Part shown: piece by piece, positions 17,351 to 26,731 of the stretch
Numbering within the stretch: position 1 is the first letter of the stretch
Layout of the letters: every line of letters begins with the position of its first letter
NCBI RefSeq assembly: GCF_017916455.1
Contig: NZ_JAFMSY010000004.1
Span: 62,001 to 126,000, forward strand
Source: Nocardioides xinjiangensis
Lineage (GTDB): Bacteria > Actinomycetota > Actinomycetes > Propionibacteriales > Nocardioidaceae
Direction of reading: 5' to 3'
Length of the DNA stretch: 64,000 nucleotides
Made by a program: the position numbers and the translations under genes
Notes under the pieces: model-generated
Told to the model about the DNA's origin: nothing
Databases searched by the model: none
What the model saw: only the letters and a program-made list of their open reading frames with translations

Positions 17351-17376
17351 ACGCACGTCTGTTCGCTTCGGGTGCC

Positions 17377-17382
17377 TACAGT
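17377..17382 (+). promoter_or_regulatory. -10 element TACAGT, leaderless
   Basis: TACAGT ends 6 bases before the phoU ATG at 17389. Confidence 0.6.
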
Positions 17383-17388
17383 CGAGGC

Positions 17389-18048
17389 ATGCGTGAGGCT
17401 TTCCATGACCAGCTCGACGGCATCTTCGCCGACCTGTCCGAGATCTGCGGCCAGGTCGAGACCGCCGTCCGCGAGGCCACCCGTGCCCTGATGACCGGCG
17501 ACGTCCACACCGCCGACCAGGTCATCAGCAACGACAAGGTGATCGACGCGGCGCGCGAGCGCGTCGAGGACACCGCCTTCGCGCTGCTCTCCCTGCAGCA
17601 GCCCGTCGCCGGCGACCTGCGGATCATCGTCTCCGCGCTCCGCATGGTCAGCGAGCTCGAGCGGATGGGCGACCTCTCGGTCCACGTCGCCAAGATCGCC
17701 CGGCTCCGCGTGCCTGCCGTCGCGGTGCCGGACGAGCTGCGCCCGACGATGGAGCGGATGGCCGAGACGGCCGAGGACATGGTCCGCCGCGTCCGCGGCA
17801 TCATCATCGACCGCGACGTCGACGCAGCGATCGAGCTGGGCCGCGACGACGAGGTCATGGACCAGCTGCGCCGCCGCAGCTTCACCGAGCTGCTGTCCAA
17901 GGACTGGGAGCACGGGGTCGAGGCGGCCGTCGACATCGCCCTGCTGGGCCGCTACTACGAGCGCATCGCCGACCACGCCGTGTCGGTCGCCAACCGGGTC
18001 GTGTTCGTCGTCACCGGCGACCTGCCGACCCGCCCGGCCCGCGCCTGA
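17389..18048 (+). CDS. phoU: Phosphate signalling protein PhoU
   Basis: A 219-residue all-helical protein with two PhoU domains. It begins MREAFHDQLDGIFADLSEIC and carries the metal-cluster-type motifs DLRIIVSALRMVSELERMGD and YYERIADHAVSVANRVVF. PhoU links the Pst transporter to SenX3 and represses the phosphate regulon under phosphate-replete conditions. Much longer upstream frames are antisense shadows of senX3. The ATG is supported by its leaderless -10. It is divergent from senX3-regX3, the conserved actinobacterial layout. Confidence 0.93.
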   Translation: MREAFHDQLDGIFADLSEICGQVETAVREATRALMTGDVHTADQVISNDKVIDAARERVEDTAFALLSLQQPVAGDLRIIVSALRMVSELERMGDLSVHVAKIARLRVPAVAVPDELRPTMERMAETAEDMVRRVRGIIIDRDVDAAIELGRDDEVMDQLRRRSFTELLSKDWEHGVEAAVDIALLGRYYERIADHAVSVANRVVFVVTGDLPTRPARA

Positions 18049-18064
18049 GCCGACGTCCCGTCAC

Positions 18065-18085
18065 CGCCGCGCGTCCCGCGCGGCG
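18065..18085. terminator. Hairpin between phoU and gpmA
   Basis: A perfect 9-bp GC stem (18065-18073 with 18077-18085, loop TCC) lies between two convergent genes. It may terminate phoU and act from both sides. There is no T-tract. Confidence 0.55.
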
Positions 18086-18105
18086 ACCGGCTGAGGGACG
18101 GCGGC

Positions 18106-18849
18106 TCAGCGACCCTGGTTGGCGACGGCCGCGGCGGCCGCGGCGGCGGCCTCCGGGTCGAGGTACTCCCCGCCGGCGACGGTGGGGCGCAGGTCCTCGT
18201 CGAGGCGGTAGACCAGCGGCATGCCGGTCGGGATGTTGAGCCCGGCGATGTCCTCGTCGCTGATCTGGTCGAGGTGCTTCACCAGGGCCCGCAGGCTGTT
18301 GCCGTGGGCGGCGACCAGCACCGTCCGGCCGGAGCGGAGGTCGGGGACGATCTCGGACTCCCAGTAGGGGAGGAACCGGGCGATGACGTCCTTCAGGCAC
18401 TCGGTGCGGGGCATCTCCTCGCCGAGGTCGGCGTAGCGCGGGTCGCCCGCCTGCGAGAACTCGTCGCTGTCGTCGAGCGGCGGCGGGGGGACGTCGAAGG
18501 AGCGGCGCCAGAGCATGAACTGCTCCTCGCCGTACTGCTCGAGCGTCTGCTTCTTGTCCTTGCCCTGCAGGGCGCCGTAGTGGCGCTCGTTGAGCCGCCA
18601 CGAGCGCTTCACCGGGATCCAGTGGCGGTCGGCGGCGTCGAGGGCCAGGCACGCGGTGTTGATCGCGCGCCGCTGCAGCGAGGTGTGGACCACGTCGGGG
18701 CGCAGGTCGGCCTCGCGCATCAGCTCGCCGCCGCGGACCGCCTCGCGCACGCCCTTCTCGGTGAGGGCCACGTCGACCCAGCCGGTGAACAGGTTCTTGG
18801 CGTTCCACTCGCTCTCGCCGTGGCGGAGCAGGACCAGGGTGTGCGTCAT
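18106..18849 (-). CDS. gpmA: 2,3-bisphosphoglycerate-dependent phosphoglycerate mutase
   Basis: A 247-residue histidine-phosphatase-fold enzyme. Catalytic histidine and arginine are in [10 protein letters not shown], the cap is in [11 protein letters not shown], and the second histidine is in [13 protein letters not shown]. It interconverts 3- and 2-phosphoglycerate in glycolysis. The C-terminus ends in a run of nine alanines, a local oddity outside the catalytic core. The ATG overlaps the stop of the upstream lipoprotein gene by 4 bases (ATGA), so it is probably translated from the lipoprotein mRNA. Confidence 0.95.
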   Translation of the reverse strand: MTHTLVLLRHGESEWNAKNLFTGWVDVALTEKGVREAVRGGELMREADLRPDVVHTSLQRRAINTACLALDAADRHWIPVKRSWRLNERHYGALQGKDKKQTLEQYGEEQFMLWRRSFDVPPPPLDDSDEFSQAGDPRYADLGEEMPRTECLKDVIARFLPYWESEIVPDLRSGRTVLVAAHGNSLRALVKHLDQISDEDIAGLNIPTGMPLVYRLDEDLRPTVAGGEYLDPEAAAAAAAAVANQGR

Positions 18850-19319
18850 GAGGCGTCGAGGCCTTCCCAGTAGCCGGAGTCGTTGCTGACGACGGGGACC
18901 TCGAGCGTGACCCGCTCGCCGTTGCCGAAGTCGACGGCCAGCGGGATGAACTCGCCGGCACCGAAGTCGCCTGTGAGCACGACCCCGGTCTCGGACTCGG
19001 CGAGGTTGACCAGACCCCCGGCGGGGATGGCGACGGGCTCGAACTCGCCCGCCTCGATGGACTCGCCCTCGTCGCCGGACACGCCGGTGAAGGTCTGCTC
19101 GTCGTCGACGTCGTTGTTGGACAGCGACGCGATGAAGGTGCCGGACCCCTCGGTCGCGGAGACCACGACCGCGGACAGGACGTCGACGGTGCCCTCACGG
19201 TTCTCGGCGGCGCTGTTGACGTCGTACTCGCGATCGGTGGCGTAGTCGAAGCCGCACGACGACAGCGGCGCGGCGAGCGCGAGGACCGCGCAGGCGGTCG
19301 CGAGGGGTCGAAGTCGCAT
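18846..19319 (-). CDS. Lipoprotein, LpqE/copper-chaperone-like
   Basis: A 157-residue protein with a signal peptide ending in the lipobox LSSC (cysteine about residue 22). A beta-rich mature domain follows, with [20 protein letters not shown] and [19 protein letters not shown]. The shape and repeats recall the LpqE/PCu(A)C-like extracellular domain of actinobacteria, but the Met/His copper motif is not apparent, so the function is open. It lies directly upstream of gpmA with a 4-base overlap. The start is supported by TAGGCT 7 bases upstream. Confidence 0.7.
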   Translation of the reverse strand: MRLRPLATACAVLALAAPLSSCGFDYATDREYDVNSAAENREGTVDVLSAVVVSATEGSGTFIASLSNNDVDDEQTFTGVSGDEGESIEAGEFEPVAIPAGGLVNLAESETGVVLTGDFGAGEFIPLAVDFGNGERVTLEVPVVSNDSGYWEGLDAS

Positions 19320-19326
19320 GGCGCAC

Positions 19327-19332
19327 AGCCTA
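19327..19332 (-). promoter_or_regulatory. -10 element TAGGCT (minus strand), leaderless
   Basis: On the minus strand TAGGCT lies 7 bases before the ATG at 19319. It serves the lipoprotein-gpmA pair. Confidence 0.55.
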
Positions 19333-19340
19333 GCGTCGGC

Positions 19341-20039
19341 TCAGGTCAGCCCGACGGTCCGCCCTGCGATCAGGATCGCGGCGACCACGAGGGCCGTCAG
19401 CGCGCCGGCCAGCAGCAGCAGGCGAGGGGTGCCCGTGCGCAGGGCCAGCAGCATCGGCAGCGACCGCTCGCCCTCCTCGTGGTCGTGGACCAGGCCCGGC
19501 AGGGCGAGCAGGACGTGCACCGCGACGCCGAGGACGGCGGCGAGCGCGACCATGACCTCGGTCGGCGGCGTGGGGGCGCCGACGCCGGCCCACCCGCCGT
19601 AGGCGAGGAAGGCCGGGTAGAGCGCGAAGCTCACCATCCACGGCACGAACGACAGCGGCCGGGCGTGCAGCAGCCGGTCGCCGATCGCCGAGACGGCGAG
19701 GAGGGCCAGGTACGTCGCTCCGGCGCGCCTGCCGTGCGCGACGGAGAGCGGCACGACGAGCAGCACCGCGCACGTCAGCGCGAACCAGACCGTCGCCGGG
19801 TCCAGCCGGTCGCCGCTGAGCGGCTTGTCGGGGCGCCGGCGGGCGTCGCGGCGACGATCGGCGAGGTCGTCGGCCCATCCGAGCAGCGACTGGCCCACCA
19901 GGACGGTCGCCGCCACCAGCGCGACCTCGCGCGGAGGACGGCCCGCCACGGCCGCGGCGGCCGCGAGGACAGCGGCGGTCGCGAGCGCCTGGCGGGGGTG
20001 CGCCGCCCTCACGAGGAGCAGCGACGGGGTCGTCGGCAT
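19341..20039 (-). CDS. UbiA family prenyltransferase
   Basis: A 232-residue integral membrane protein, short for the family. The first aspartate-rich motif is GWADDLADRRRD, a DDxxDxxxD form, with DKPLSG following; the second is LVHDHEEGERS. Seven to eight hydrophobic segments are present. UbiA enzymes join a polyprenyl diphosphate to an acceptor such as naphthoate, homogentisate or a sugar; the acceptor cannot be inferred. It ends about 20 bases from the start of the lipoprotein gene, and may be transcribed from its own promoter near TACTTC upstream of the ATG. Confidence 0.75.
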   Translation of the reverse strand: MPTTPSLLLVRAAHPRQALATAAVLAAAAAVAGRPPREVALVAATVLVGQSLLGWADDLADRRRDARRRPDKPLSGDRLDPATVWFALTCAVLLVVPLSVAHGRRAGATYLALLAVSAIGDRLLHARPLSFVPWMVSFALYPAFLAYGGWAGVGAPTPPTEVMVALAAVLGVAVHVLLALPGLVHDHEEGERSLPMLLALRTGTPRLLLLAGALTALVVAAILIAGRTVGLT

Positions 20040-20151
20040 GGGCCGAAGTATGGACCAGCGGCGTGCCGGCGCGGGGCGCGCACCACAGGAACATGCGATC
20101 TGTCAAGCCCGGATGTGCCCTCTGACCTGCGCAAACGCGTCGGGAGCCGGT

Positions 20152-20167
20152 TCGAACCCGTGTTAGA
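20152..20167 (+). promoter_or_regulatory. LexA/SOS-box-like palindrome overlapping the carD -10
   Basis: TCGAAC-CCGT-GTTAGA differs at one position from the actinobacterial SOS consensus TCGAAC-N4-GTTCGA. It overlaps the TAGAAT -10 of carD, so binding there would block transcription. Confidence 0.45.
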
Positions 20168-20169
20168 AT
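20164..20169 (+). promoter_or_regulatory. -10 element TAGAAT of carD
   Basis: TAGAAT lies 27 bases before the carD ATG, giving a short leader with the ribosome site AAGGGGA. It overlaps the LexA-like palindrome. No clear -35 is visible. Confidence 0.5.
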
Positions 20170-20196
20170 GGACACCTAGGAAGGGGAACTGAACAC

Positions 20197-20682
20197 ATGA
20201 CTTTCACCGTCGGCGAAACGGTCGTCTATCCCAACCACGGGGCCGCAGTCATCGAGGACATCGAGATGCGGAAGATCAAGGGAGAGGACCGGCAGTACCT
20301 CGTCCTCAGGATCGTCGCACAGCAGGACCTCGTCGTGCGCGTCCCGGCCTGCAACCTCGACCTCGTCGGCGTCCGTGACGTCGTCGACCGCGAGGGCCTC
20401 GACCGCGTCTTCGACGTGCTCCGCGCGGCGCACGTCGAGGAGCCGACCAACTGGTCGCGTCGCTACAAGGCGAACCTCGAGAAGCTGCACTCCGGCGACG
20501 TGATGAAGGTGTCGGAGGTCGTCCGCGACCTGTGGCGCCGCGAGCGGGACCGCGGCCTCTCGGCCGGCGAGAAGCGGATGCTCGCCAAGGCACGTCAGAT
20601 CCTGGTCTCCGAGCTCGCGCTCGCCGAGAAGACCAACGAGGACAAGGCCGAGGCCATGCTCGACGAGGTGCTCGCCTCCTGA
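20197..20682 (+). CDS. carD: CarD family RNA-polymerase-binding regulator
   Basis: A 161-residue protein. The N-terminal RNA-polymerase-interaction domain ([17 protein letters not shown] through about residue 65) is followed by a helical DNA-binding C-terminus with [13 protein letters not shown] and [14 protein letters not shown]. The conserved tryptophan in the NWSRR segment inserts at the upstream edge of the transcription bubble. CarD stabilises open complexes and is essential in mycobacteria, where it responds to stress. It has its own promoter and a ribosome site (AAGGGGA). The next gene starts 2 bases after the stop. Confidence 0.95.
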   Translation: MTFTVGETVVYPNHGAAVIEDIEMRKIKGEDRQYLVLRIVAQQDLVVRVPACNLDLVGVRDVVDREGLDRVFDVLRAAHVEEPTNWSRRYKANLEKLHSGDVMKVSEVVRDLWRRERDRGLSAGEKRMLAKARQILVSELALAEKTNEDKAEAMLDEVLAS

Positions 20683-20684
20683 GC

Positions 20685-21266
20685 GTGGACGACGCCGACC
20701 GAGGCCCCTGGGACGACGCTCCCCGGGGCCTCGGTCTCGTTCTGGACGAGGAGCGCGGCGCCCTGCCCTACTCGCTGGTGCACGGCGAGGCCCTGGTGGC
20801 CTGTGCCGCGTGGGCGGTGGGGGAGGCCGGGGTGGACCTGGTCGACGCGAGCGTGCCGTGGTCCGAGCTGGCTGCCGCGGGCGCCGACCTGGTCCTGCAC
20901 GACGCGCTGTGCCCGATGACCCCGCCCGCCTTCATCGCCGCCTGCCTCGACCGGGCCCGACGGACCGGGCGGTGCGTGGTCGGGGTCCGTCCCGTCACCG
21001 ACACGGTGAAGGTGGTGGCCGCGGGACTGCTCGGCGAGACCCTCGACCGCGACGGGCTGCTCGCGGTGGCGTCACCGCTCGTCGTCCCGGCGCGGGTCCT
21101 CGCAGCCGTGCCACGGCGCCCCTCGTCCGACCTCGCCCGAGCGGTCGCGGACCTCGCCGCCTCCGGTCACGCGGTCGACACGGTGGAGGCGCCGCCCGAG
21201 GGGCGACGGGTGGCGTCCCCCGACGACGTCCGGCTGCTCGAGGCCCTCACGAGCCCGCTGGGCTGA
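20685..21266 (+). CDS. IspD-like protein lacking the nucleotide-binding loop
   Basis: A 193-residue protein whose central and C-terminal parts resemble IspD (MEP cytidylyltransferase): [14 protein letters not shown] corresponds to the VHDAARP region, [10 protein letters not shown] to the substrate loop, GETLDRDGL to the turn after it, and [11 protein letters not shown] to the PEDLALAE end. The N-terminal CTP-binding motif AAGSGxRxG is missing and the lysine-bearing NIKVT segment is absent, so catalysis is unlikely. It is probably a divergent paralogue with a binding or regulatory role. It starts 2 bases after carD and converges on the genuine ispD, overlapping it by 20 bases. Confidence 0.65.
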   Translation: MDDADRGPWDDAPRGLGLVLDEERGALPYSLVHGEALVACAAWAVGEAGVDLVDASVPWSELAAAGADLVLHDALCPMTPPAFIAACLDRARRTGRCVVGVRPVTDTVKVVAAGLLGETLDRDGLLAVASPLVVPARVLAAVPRRPSSDLARAVADLAASGHAVDTVEAPPEGRRVASPDDVRLLEALTSPLG

Positions 21267-21930
21267 GCTCCTCCGCGAGGGCCACGTCCTCGGGGAACGT
21301 GACCTTGAGGTTCAGGGCGCTGCCGGGCACGGCGGCCACCTCCACGTCGCGGTAGGCCGCGACGCACGCGGACGTGTCGGTGCCCTCGAAGCCGTCGCGC
21401 GCCGCCGCACGGTAGGCCGCGAGCACCTCGCCGGCGCGGAAGGCCTGCGGTGTCTGGACGGCCCCGACGCCGTCGGCGACCGGCGTGAGGTCGGCGTGCA
21501 GGAGCTGCGTCGCCGGGACGACCGGGACCGCGCCGCCCGTGCGGAGCGCGGCTGCCGCCGCGGCCCGCCAGAGGGAGAGACCGGCCAGGGGCCGGGCGCC
21601 GTCGTGGACCACCACGACGTCGACCTCGCCGGAGTCGATGTCCGCGGCGAGCACCCGGAGCGCCGCCCACTCCGACGCGTGGCGGGTCGCCCCGCCGTCG
21701 ACCACGAGGACCTCGCGGTCCCCCAGGTGGGGGGCCACCGCCGACTCCACCGCCGACCGGTCCGCGGGCCGCACCACGAGCAGGACCCGGCGTACGTCCG
21801 GCAGCGCCAGCGCGTCGCGCAGCGACCACACCAGGACGGGGACGCCGCGCAGCGGCAGCAGCACCTTGTTGCGCCCGGCCCCGACCCGGCTGCCGGAGCC
21901 GGCGGCCAGGATCACGACGGCGGTCGACAC
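21247..21930 (-). CDS. ispD: 2-C-methyl-D-erythritol 4-phosphate cytidylyltransferase
   Basis: A 227-residue enzyme with the nucleotide-binding loop [20 protein letters not shown] (catalytic arginine and lysine included), [13 protein letters not shown], and the C-terminal [17 protein letters not shown]. It activates MEP with CTP in the non-mevalonate isoprenoid pathway. The GTG at 21930 follows AGGAGG by 8 bases. It lies 12 bases downstream of ispF, so the two form an ispF-ispD operon. Its 3' end overlaps the convergent IspD-like gene by 20 bases. Confidence 0.92.
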   Translation of the reverse strand: MSTAVVILAAGSGSRVGAGRNKVLLPLRGVPVLVWSLRDALALPDVRRVLLVVRPADRSAVESAVAPHLGDREVLVVDGGATRHASEWAALRVLAADIDSGEVDVVVVHDGARPLAGLSLWRAAAAAALRTGGAVPVVPATQLLHADLTPVADGVGAVQTPQAFRAGEVLAAYRAAARDGFEGTDTSACVAAYRDVEVAAVPGSALNLKVTFPEDVALAEELSPAGS

Positions 21931-21942
21931 GGCGTGCCCTCC

Positions 21943-22428
21943 TCAGCGCACGACGAGGGCGGTGGCGATCGCCGCCACGCCCTCGCCGCGACCGGTGAGG
22001 CCGAGGCCGTCGGTCGTCGTGGCCGAGACGCTCACCGGTGCGCCGACCGCGGCCGACAGGGCCGTCGCGGCCTCGTCACGGCGAGCGCCGAGGCGCGGCA
22101 CGTTGCCGATGACCTGCACGGCGACGTTGCCGATCTCCCACCCCGCGGCGCGGACCCGGCGGGCGGTCTCCGCGAGCAGGCTGGCCCCGGACGCGCCGGC
22201 CCACTCGGGCTCGGCGGTGCCGAAGTGGGTGCCCAGGTCGCCCAGGCCGGCGGCCGAGAAGAGCGCGTCGCACGCGGCGTGCGCCGCGACGTCGGCGTCC
22301 GAGTGGCCCTCGAGCCCGGCCGGCTCGTCGGGCCAGGCCAGCCCGGCGAGGTGCATGGGCACGCCCGCGACGAGGCGGTGCACGTCGGTGCCGACACCGA
22401 TCCGCGGCACGGGGAGGGGAGAGGTCAC
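21943..22428 (-). CDS. ispF: 2-C-methyl-D-erythritol 2,4-cyclodiphosphate synthase
   Basis: A 161-residue IspF with metal ligands in GVGTDVHRL, the loop [14 protein letters not shown], the family segment [16 protein letters not shown], and the C-terminal [17 protein letters not shown]. It cyclises CDP-ME-2-phosphate two steps after IspD; IspE is not in the window. The long frame running upstream is an antisense shadow of the neighbouring oxidoreductase. The GTG at 22428 is the only suitable start. It is divergent from the molybdopterin oxidoreductase gene. Confidence 0.93.
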   Translation of the reverse strand: MTSPLPVPRIGVGTDVHRLVAGVPMHLAGLAWPDEPAGLEGHSDADVAAHAACDALFSAAGLGDLGTHFGTAEPEWAGASGASLLAETARRVRAAGWEIGNVAVQVIGNVPRLGARRDEAATALSAAVGAPVSVSATTTDGLGLTGRGEGVAAIATALVVR

Positions 22429-22464
22429 GTCGGCATCATGCCCGACGGCCGTCACAATGGGCCC

Positions 22465-23982
22465 GTGACCACACGCCGTCCCCTGTGGGCCCTCGCCGGA
22501 GTCCTCGCCGGGCTCGCCGGGCTCGCGACGAGCTACGCGACGGCGATGGTGCTCACCATCCGCGAGTCCCCGGTGGTCGCGGTCGCCGAGCTGGTCATCA
22601 GGCTCACCCCCGGCCCGGTCGCCGAACGCGCCATCGCGGTGCTCGGCCACCTCGACAAGCCGGTGCTGATCGCCGGGGTGCTCGTGCTGCTGCTCGCCTG
22701 CTTCGCCTGGGCCGGTGTGCTCGCCCGGCGCGCGTGGTGGCCGCCGATCCTGGTGTGGCTGGTGCTCGCAGCCGTCGGCCTGGTCGCCGTCACGGTGCAG
22801 CGCGGGGCGGGACCCGTCGACGCACTGCCCGTCGCGGTCGGCCTCGTCACCTGGATCACGCTGCACTCGGCGCTGACCGACGCGCTCGACCGCGCCCGGC
22901 GCCGGCCGGAGCTGGAGTCGCACGAGCGCCGGGTCTTCGTGATGGTCGCGGGCGTCGTGGCGGTCGCGACGGTCGGCATCGCCGTCGCGGGGCGCCTCGT
23001 CGGTGCGGGTCGCCGGCACGTGGAGGTGAGCCGGCGGCTGCTCCGCATCCCGGGCGTCACCCGGCGCGAGCCGCCCGCCGCGACGTCGCTGGGGCTGCCC
23101 GGCATCGCGCCGTGGCAGACCCCGACCGCGGACTTCTACCGGATCGACACCGCCATCGCGCTGCCCACGATCGAGCCGGACGAGTGGTCGCTGCGCATCC
23201 ACGGGATGGTCGACCGCGAGCTGACGCTGACCTACTCCGACCTCGTGCGACGCCAGGTCACCGAGTCGTGGATCACGCTCAGCTGCGTGAGCAACGAGGT
23301 CGGCGGGGGGCTGGTGGGCAACGCCCGGTGGAGCGGCGTCCGGATCGCCGACCTGCTCGCCGGACTCGGCGTCTCGTCGGGGGCCGACTGCGTCCTCCAG
23401 ACCTCCCACGACGGCTGGACCTGCGTCACCCCGCTCGAGGTGCTGACCGACGACCGCGACGCGATGCTGGCGGTGGCGATGAACGGCCGGCCGCTGCCCA
23501 TCGAGCACGGCTTCCCGGTCCGCACCGTCGTGCCGGGCCTCTACGGCTACGTCTCGGCCACGAAGTGGGTGGTCGACCTGGAGGTGAGCACCTTCGCCCG
23601 GTCGACCGGCTACTGGACCGGCAAGGGCTGGTCGGCCCTCGGGCCGGTGAAGATCGCCTCCCGCATCGACGTCCCCCGCGCCGGCGACGAGGTCGCGGCG
23701 GGATCGGTCTCCTTCGGTGGTGTCGCGTGGCACCAGCACACCGGGGTGGCGTCCGTGGAGGTGCAGCTCGACGGAGGGGAGTGGCAGGCCGCCCAGCTCG
23801 GCCAGGTGCCGTCGGTCGACACCTGGGTCCAGTGGGCGCTCACCCTCGACGTGGACGAGGGCGACCACGAGGTCCGGGTCCGCGCGGTCGGCAAGGACGG
23901 CGAGACCCAGACGAGCGTCGTGCGCGCGCCCGACCCCGACGGCGCCACCGGGTGGCACACCGTCGGCTTCAGCGCCGGGTGA
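22465..23982 (+). CDS. Membrane-anchored molybdopterin-dependent oxidoreductase (sulfite oxidase family)
   Basis: A 505-residue protein. The N-terminal ~190 residues contain about five membrane helices. They are followed by a sulfite-oxidase-type Mo domain, with the molybdenum-ligand cysteine in [12 protein letters not shown], pterin-binding segments [12 protein letters not shown] and [20 protein letters not shown], and a C-terminal Mo-co dimerisation beta domain ([20 protein letters not shown]). The catalytic domain should face outside. The substrate is unknown. The GTG at 22465 is preceded by CACAAT 6 bases upstream, a weaker leaderless pattern. Confidence 0.88.
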   Translation: MTTRRPLWALAGVLAGLAGLATSYATAMVLTIRESPVVAVAELVIRLTPGPVAERAIAVLGHLDKPVLIAGVLVLLLACFAWAGVLARRAWWPPILVWLVLAAVGLVAVTVQRGAGPVDALPVAVGLVTWITLHSALTDALDRARRRPELESHERRVFVMVAGVVAVATVGIAVAGRLVGAGRRHVEVSRRLLRIPGVTRREPPAATSLGLPGIAPWQTPTADFYRIDTAIALPTIEPDEWSLRIHGMVDRELTLTYSDLVRRQVTESWITLSCVSNEVGGGLVGNARWSGVRIADLLAGLGVSSGADCVLQTSHDGWTCVTPLEVLTDDRDAMLAVAMNGRPLPIEHGFPVRTVVPGLYGYVSATKWVVDLEVSTFARSTGYWTGKGWSALGPVKIASRIDVPRAGDEVAAGSVSFGGVAWHQHTGVASVEVQLDGGEWQAAQLGQVPSVDTWVQWALTLDVDEGDHEVRVRAVGKDGETQTSVVRAPDPDGATGWHTVGFSAG

Positions 23983-24025
23983 GCCGGGTGAGCCGGCGGA
24001 GCCTTGTGGGCCGGGTGAGGTCCGC

Positions 24026-25228
24026 TCAGCCGTTGCGGATGACGTACGCCGTGCCGCCCGACGCGGCGATCCACAGTCGCTCGAACTGGGCCCGGTCGTA
24101 GGTGCGCCGCACCTGGCCGTTGCTCGCGCCGGCCGGGTCGTTGACGACGACGTCGCCGTCCGCCTCGAACCCCACGACCACCAGCAGGTGGCCGTTGCTC
24201 GCCGAGATCGGCGCACCGGCGAGCTGGTTGCGGCCGAACGCGATCGAGACCACGAGCGGCACACCCGCCGCGATGTGGTCCTCGGCCTCGCGCAGGTCGC
24301 GCAGGCGCGTGACGTAGCTGTCGCCGCCGACCAGGGTCGCGGCGTAGGCGGTGTTGAACGCCCAGTTGCCGGTGCCGCGGTAGCCGTGGTCGTAGACCAT
24401 CTTGGCGGTGTGGTCGACCACGGCGTCGGCATGCCCTGGCGCGATGCCCGCCGGTGCCGGCGAGATGCCGTAGTAGCCGAGCACCATCGCGGTCGAGGTC
24501 GGCGAGCACCACGCCTCGCCACCGCCGCCCCACTTCGGGTAGTGCCCGCTGTGCGTCATCTGGGAGTACGTCGGCACGGGCAGCACCGTGCCGGCGGCGG
24601 GACCGGGGGCCGACGTGCGCCTCGGTGCCGTCTCGTTGAGCGAGGCCACCGCGCCGACGCGCTCGAGGGTGACCGCCTGGGCGCCGCCGCGGGGCCGCAT
24701 GAGCGTCACCCGCACCTGCCAGGAGGTGACCGCGGTGGTGGCGAACCACGTGTCGGCGCTGACCCGACCGAGGTCGTCGGCCTGTCCGGAGTAGGTGGTG
24801 CGCGGCACCGGGCGGTTGGTGCGCGACCAGTCGGCGACGGTGTCCCAGCTGCCGGTCCGGCCGTCGGCGCCGCGCCCGCGGACCTCGACGCGCACCAGGG
24901 TGCGGCCCGGGGTCGTGGCCTCCCAGCTCGGGACCAGCGCGGTCGCGGCGAACCCGGGCGTCGCCCAGGGCGACGTCCACGTCCCGGCCTCGTAGGCCTT
25001 GCCGGCCACGGTGCGCGGCGACGGGTCGAGCAGGGAGACGTGGCCGCGGCCGAGCTTCAGGCCCGCGCGCCTGCCGGCCTTGAGGTCGGCGTAGCTGCTC
25101 CACGACGTCAGTGCGACCTGCGGTGTCGACCGCTTGCGCGCGTCCGCCGGGCTCGCAGCGCCCGCGGACGGGACGAGCGAGGTCGCGAGGAGGAAGGGGA
25201 GGGAGAGGGCCGCAGCACGTCGGAGCAC
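24026..25228 (-). CDS. Secreted C39-like cysteine peptidase
   Basis: A 400-residue exported protein. A signal peptide ([20 protein letters not shown], cleavage near AGAA) is followed by a ~200-residue beta-rich region and a C-terminal Peptidase_C39_2-type domain. The nucleophile cysteine is in [17 protein letters not shown], and the histidine and aspartate are in [16 protein letters not shown] and VVNDPAG. The substrate is unknown; such proteins act on peptides or cell-wall-associated targets. GTG 25228 is chosen because TATCGT lies 6 bases upstream and the signal peptide begins right there. The 441-residue frame extension lacks a proper signal. Confidence 0.82.
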   Translation of the reverse strand: MLRRAAALSLPFLLATSLVPSAGAASPADARKRSTPQVALTSWSSYADLKAGRRAGLKLGRGHVSLLDPSPRTVAGKAYEAGTWTSPWATPGFAATALVPSWEATTPGRTLVRVEVRGRGADGRTGSWDTVADWSRTNRPVPRTTYSGQADDLGRVSADTWFATTAVTSWQVRVTLMRPRGGAQAVTLERVGAVASLNETAPRRTSAPGPAAGTVLPVPTYSQMTHSGHYPKWGGGGEAWCSPTSTAMVLGYYGISPAPAGIAPGHADAVVDHTAKMVYDHGYRGTGNWAFNTAYAATLVGGDSYVTRLRDLREAEDHIAAGVPLVVSIAFGRNQLAGAPISASNGHLLVVVGFEADGDVVVNDPAGASNGQVRRTYDRAQFERLWIAASGGTAYVIRNG

Positions 25229-25234
25229 TGCTCG

Positions 25235-25240
25235 ACGATA
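25235..25240 (-). promoter_or_regulatory. -10 element TATCGT (minus strand), leaderless
   Basis: On the minus strand TATCGT ends 6 bases before the GTG at 25228 of the peptidase gene. Confidence 0.6.
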
Positions 25241-25315
25241 GCCCGGAATTTCCCATGTGTCCCATGAGTCACACAGCCCGTCCCGCTCACTTCGGTGTTG
25301 CACGGGCCGCGCACC

Positions 25316-25321
25316 TAGACT
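25316..25321 (+). promoter_or_regulatory. -10 element TAGACT, leaderless
   Basis: TAGACT lies 7 bases before the cysS GTG at 25329. Confidence 0.6.
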
Positions 25322-25328
25322 CTGCCGG

Positions 25329-26729
25329 GTGACTCTGAGGCTCCACGACACCGCGACGCGCGAGACCCGCGACTTCGTCCCCCTGGTCCCCGGCCGGGCG
25401 GGGATCTACGTGTGCGGCCTCACGGTGCAGTCGGAGCCGCACGTGGGCCACGTGCGCTCCGCGGTCAACTTCGACGTGCTCCGGCGGTGGCTCACCGCGA
25501 CCGGCTACGACGTCGACTTCATCCGCAACGTGACCGACATCGACGACAAGATCCTCGCCAAGTCCGCGGAGCAGGGAGTCCACTGGTACGCCCTCGCGGC
25601 GGCGATGAAGCGCGAGCTCGACGCCGCCCTGGCGGCGATCAACGTGCTGCCGCCGACGTACGAGCCGGGCGCGACCGGCCACGTGCCGGAGATCGTCGAG
25701 CTCATCGAGCAGCTCATCGCCCGCGGGCACGCCTACGCCGCCGAGGACGGCAGCGGCGACGTCTACTTCGACGTCCGCAGCTGGCCGTCGTACGGCGAGC
25801 TGACCCGCCAGCGGGTCGAGGACATGGAGCCCGCCGGCGACGCCGACCCGCGCGGCAAGCGCGACCCGCGCGACTTCGCCCTCTGGAAGGGCTGGAAGGA
25901 GGGCACCGAGCCGCGCACCGCGTCCTGGCCGTCCCCGTGGGGGCGCGGCCGCCCCGGCTGGCACATCGAGTGCTCCGCCATGGCCGGCAAGTACCTCGGG
26001 CCGGCCTTCGACGTCCACGGCGGCGGTGTCGACCTGCGCTTCCCCCACCACGAGAACGAGCAGGCGCAGTCCCGTGCGGCGGGCCGTCCGTTCGCGTCCT
26101 ACTGGCTGCACAACGCGTGGATCACGACCGCCGGCGAGAAGATGAGCAAGTCGCTGGGCAACTCGCTGCTCATCCCGTCGGTGCTCCAGCGCGTGCGGGG
26201 GATCGAGCTGCGCTACTACATGGTCGCGGCGCACTACCGCTCGCACGTCGAGTTCAGCTTCGAGGCGCTGGAGGAGTCGGCGCGGGCGTTCCGGCGGATC
26301 GAGGACTTCCTCGACCGTGCCGCCCCGGTCGTCGGCACCTGGTTCGCGGCGCTGCCCGACGCGTTCGTGGCGGCGATGGACGACGACCTCGGCACGCCGG
26401 CCGCCGTCGCGGTCATCCACGAGTCCGTGCGCGAGGGCAACCGGCTGCTCGCCGACGGCGCCTCCGACGCGCTGAGCCGGACGTTCGGCGAGGTGATCGC
26501 GATGCTCGACGTGCTCGGCCTCAACCCGGCGGACACCGCGTGGGCCACCGACGGCTCCGACGACCGGCTGACCGACGTGGTCGACGCCCTGGTCAGGGGT
26601 CTCCTGGCCGAGCGGACGGCGGCGCGCGAGGCCCGGGACTGGGCGCGCGCCGACGCCATCCGCGACCAGATCAAGGCGGCCGGCATCGAGGTCGAGGACA
26701 CCCCGACCGGCCCGAAGTGGAGCGTGTGA
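25329..26729 (+). CDS. cysS: Cysteinyl-tRNA synthetase
   Basis: A 466-residue class I synthetase. The HIGH signature is [13 protein letters not shown], preceded by the zinc cysteine in IYVCGLTVQ. Further zinc ligands are in WHIECSAM and [11 protein letters not shown], and the KMSKS loop is [11 protein letters not shown]. Its length and order match CysS rather than the related MshC. The GTG is preceded by a leaderless -10. It is followed immediately by the rRNA methyltransferase gene, the usual cysS-rlmB pairing. Confidence 0.95.
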   Translation: MTLRLHDTATRETRDFVPLVPGRAGIYVCGLTVQSEPHVGHVRSAVNFDVLRRWLTATGYDVDFIRNVTDIDDKILAKSAEQGVHWYALAAAMKRELDAALAAINVLPPTYEPGATGHVPEIVELIEQLIARGHAYAAEDGSGDVYFDVRSWPSYGELTRQRVEDMEPAGDADPRGKRDPRDFALWKGWKEGTEPRTASWPSPWGRGRPGWHIECSAMAGKYLGPAFDVHGGGVDLRFPHHENEQAQSRAAGRPFASYWLHNAWITTAGEKMSKSLGNSLLIPSVLQRVRGIELRYYMVAAHYRSHVEFSFEALEESARAFRRIEDFLDRAAPVVGTWFAALPDAFVAAMDDDLGTPAAVAVIHESVREGNRLLADGASDALSRTFGEVIAMLDVLGLNPADTAWATDGSDDRLTDVVDALVRGLLAERTAAREARDWARADAIRDQIKAAGIEVEDTPTGPKWSV

Positions 26730-26731
26730 CC

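Noticed and set aside
18106-18180. Polyalanine end of gpmA as a sign of a sequencing error
   Set aside because: The frame stays open to a proper stop and the alanine run is outside the conserved core; GC-rich genomes often have such tails.
24026-25351. Start of the C39-like peptidase at 25351
   Set aside because: The extra 41 residues cross the cysS promoter and add no signal peptide; the signal peptide begins at GTG 25228 behind TATCGT.
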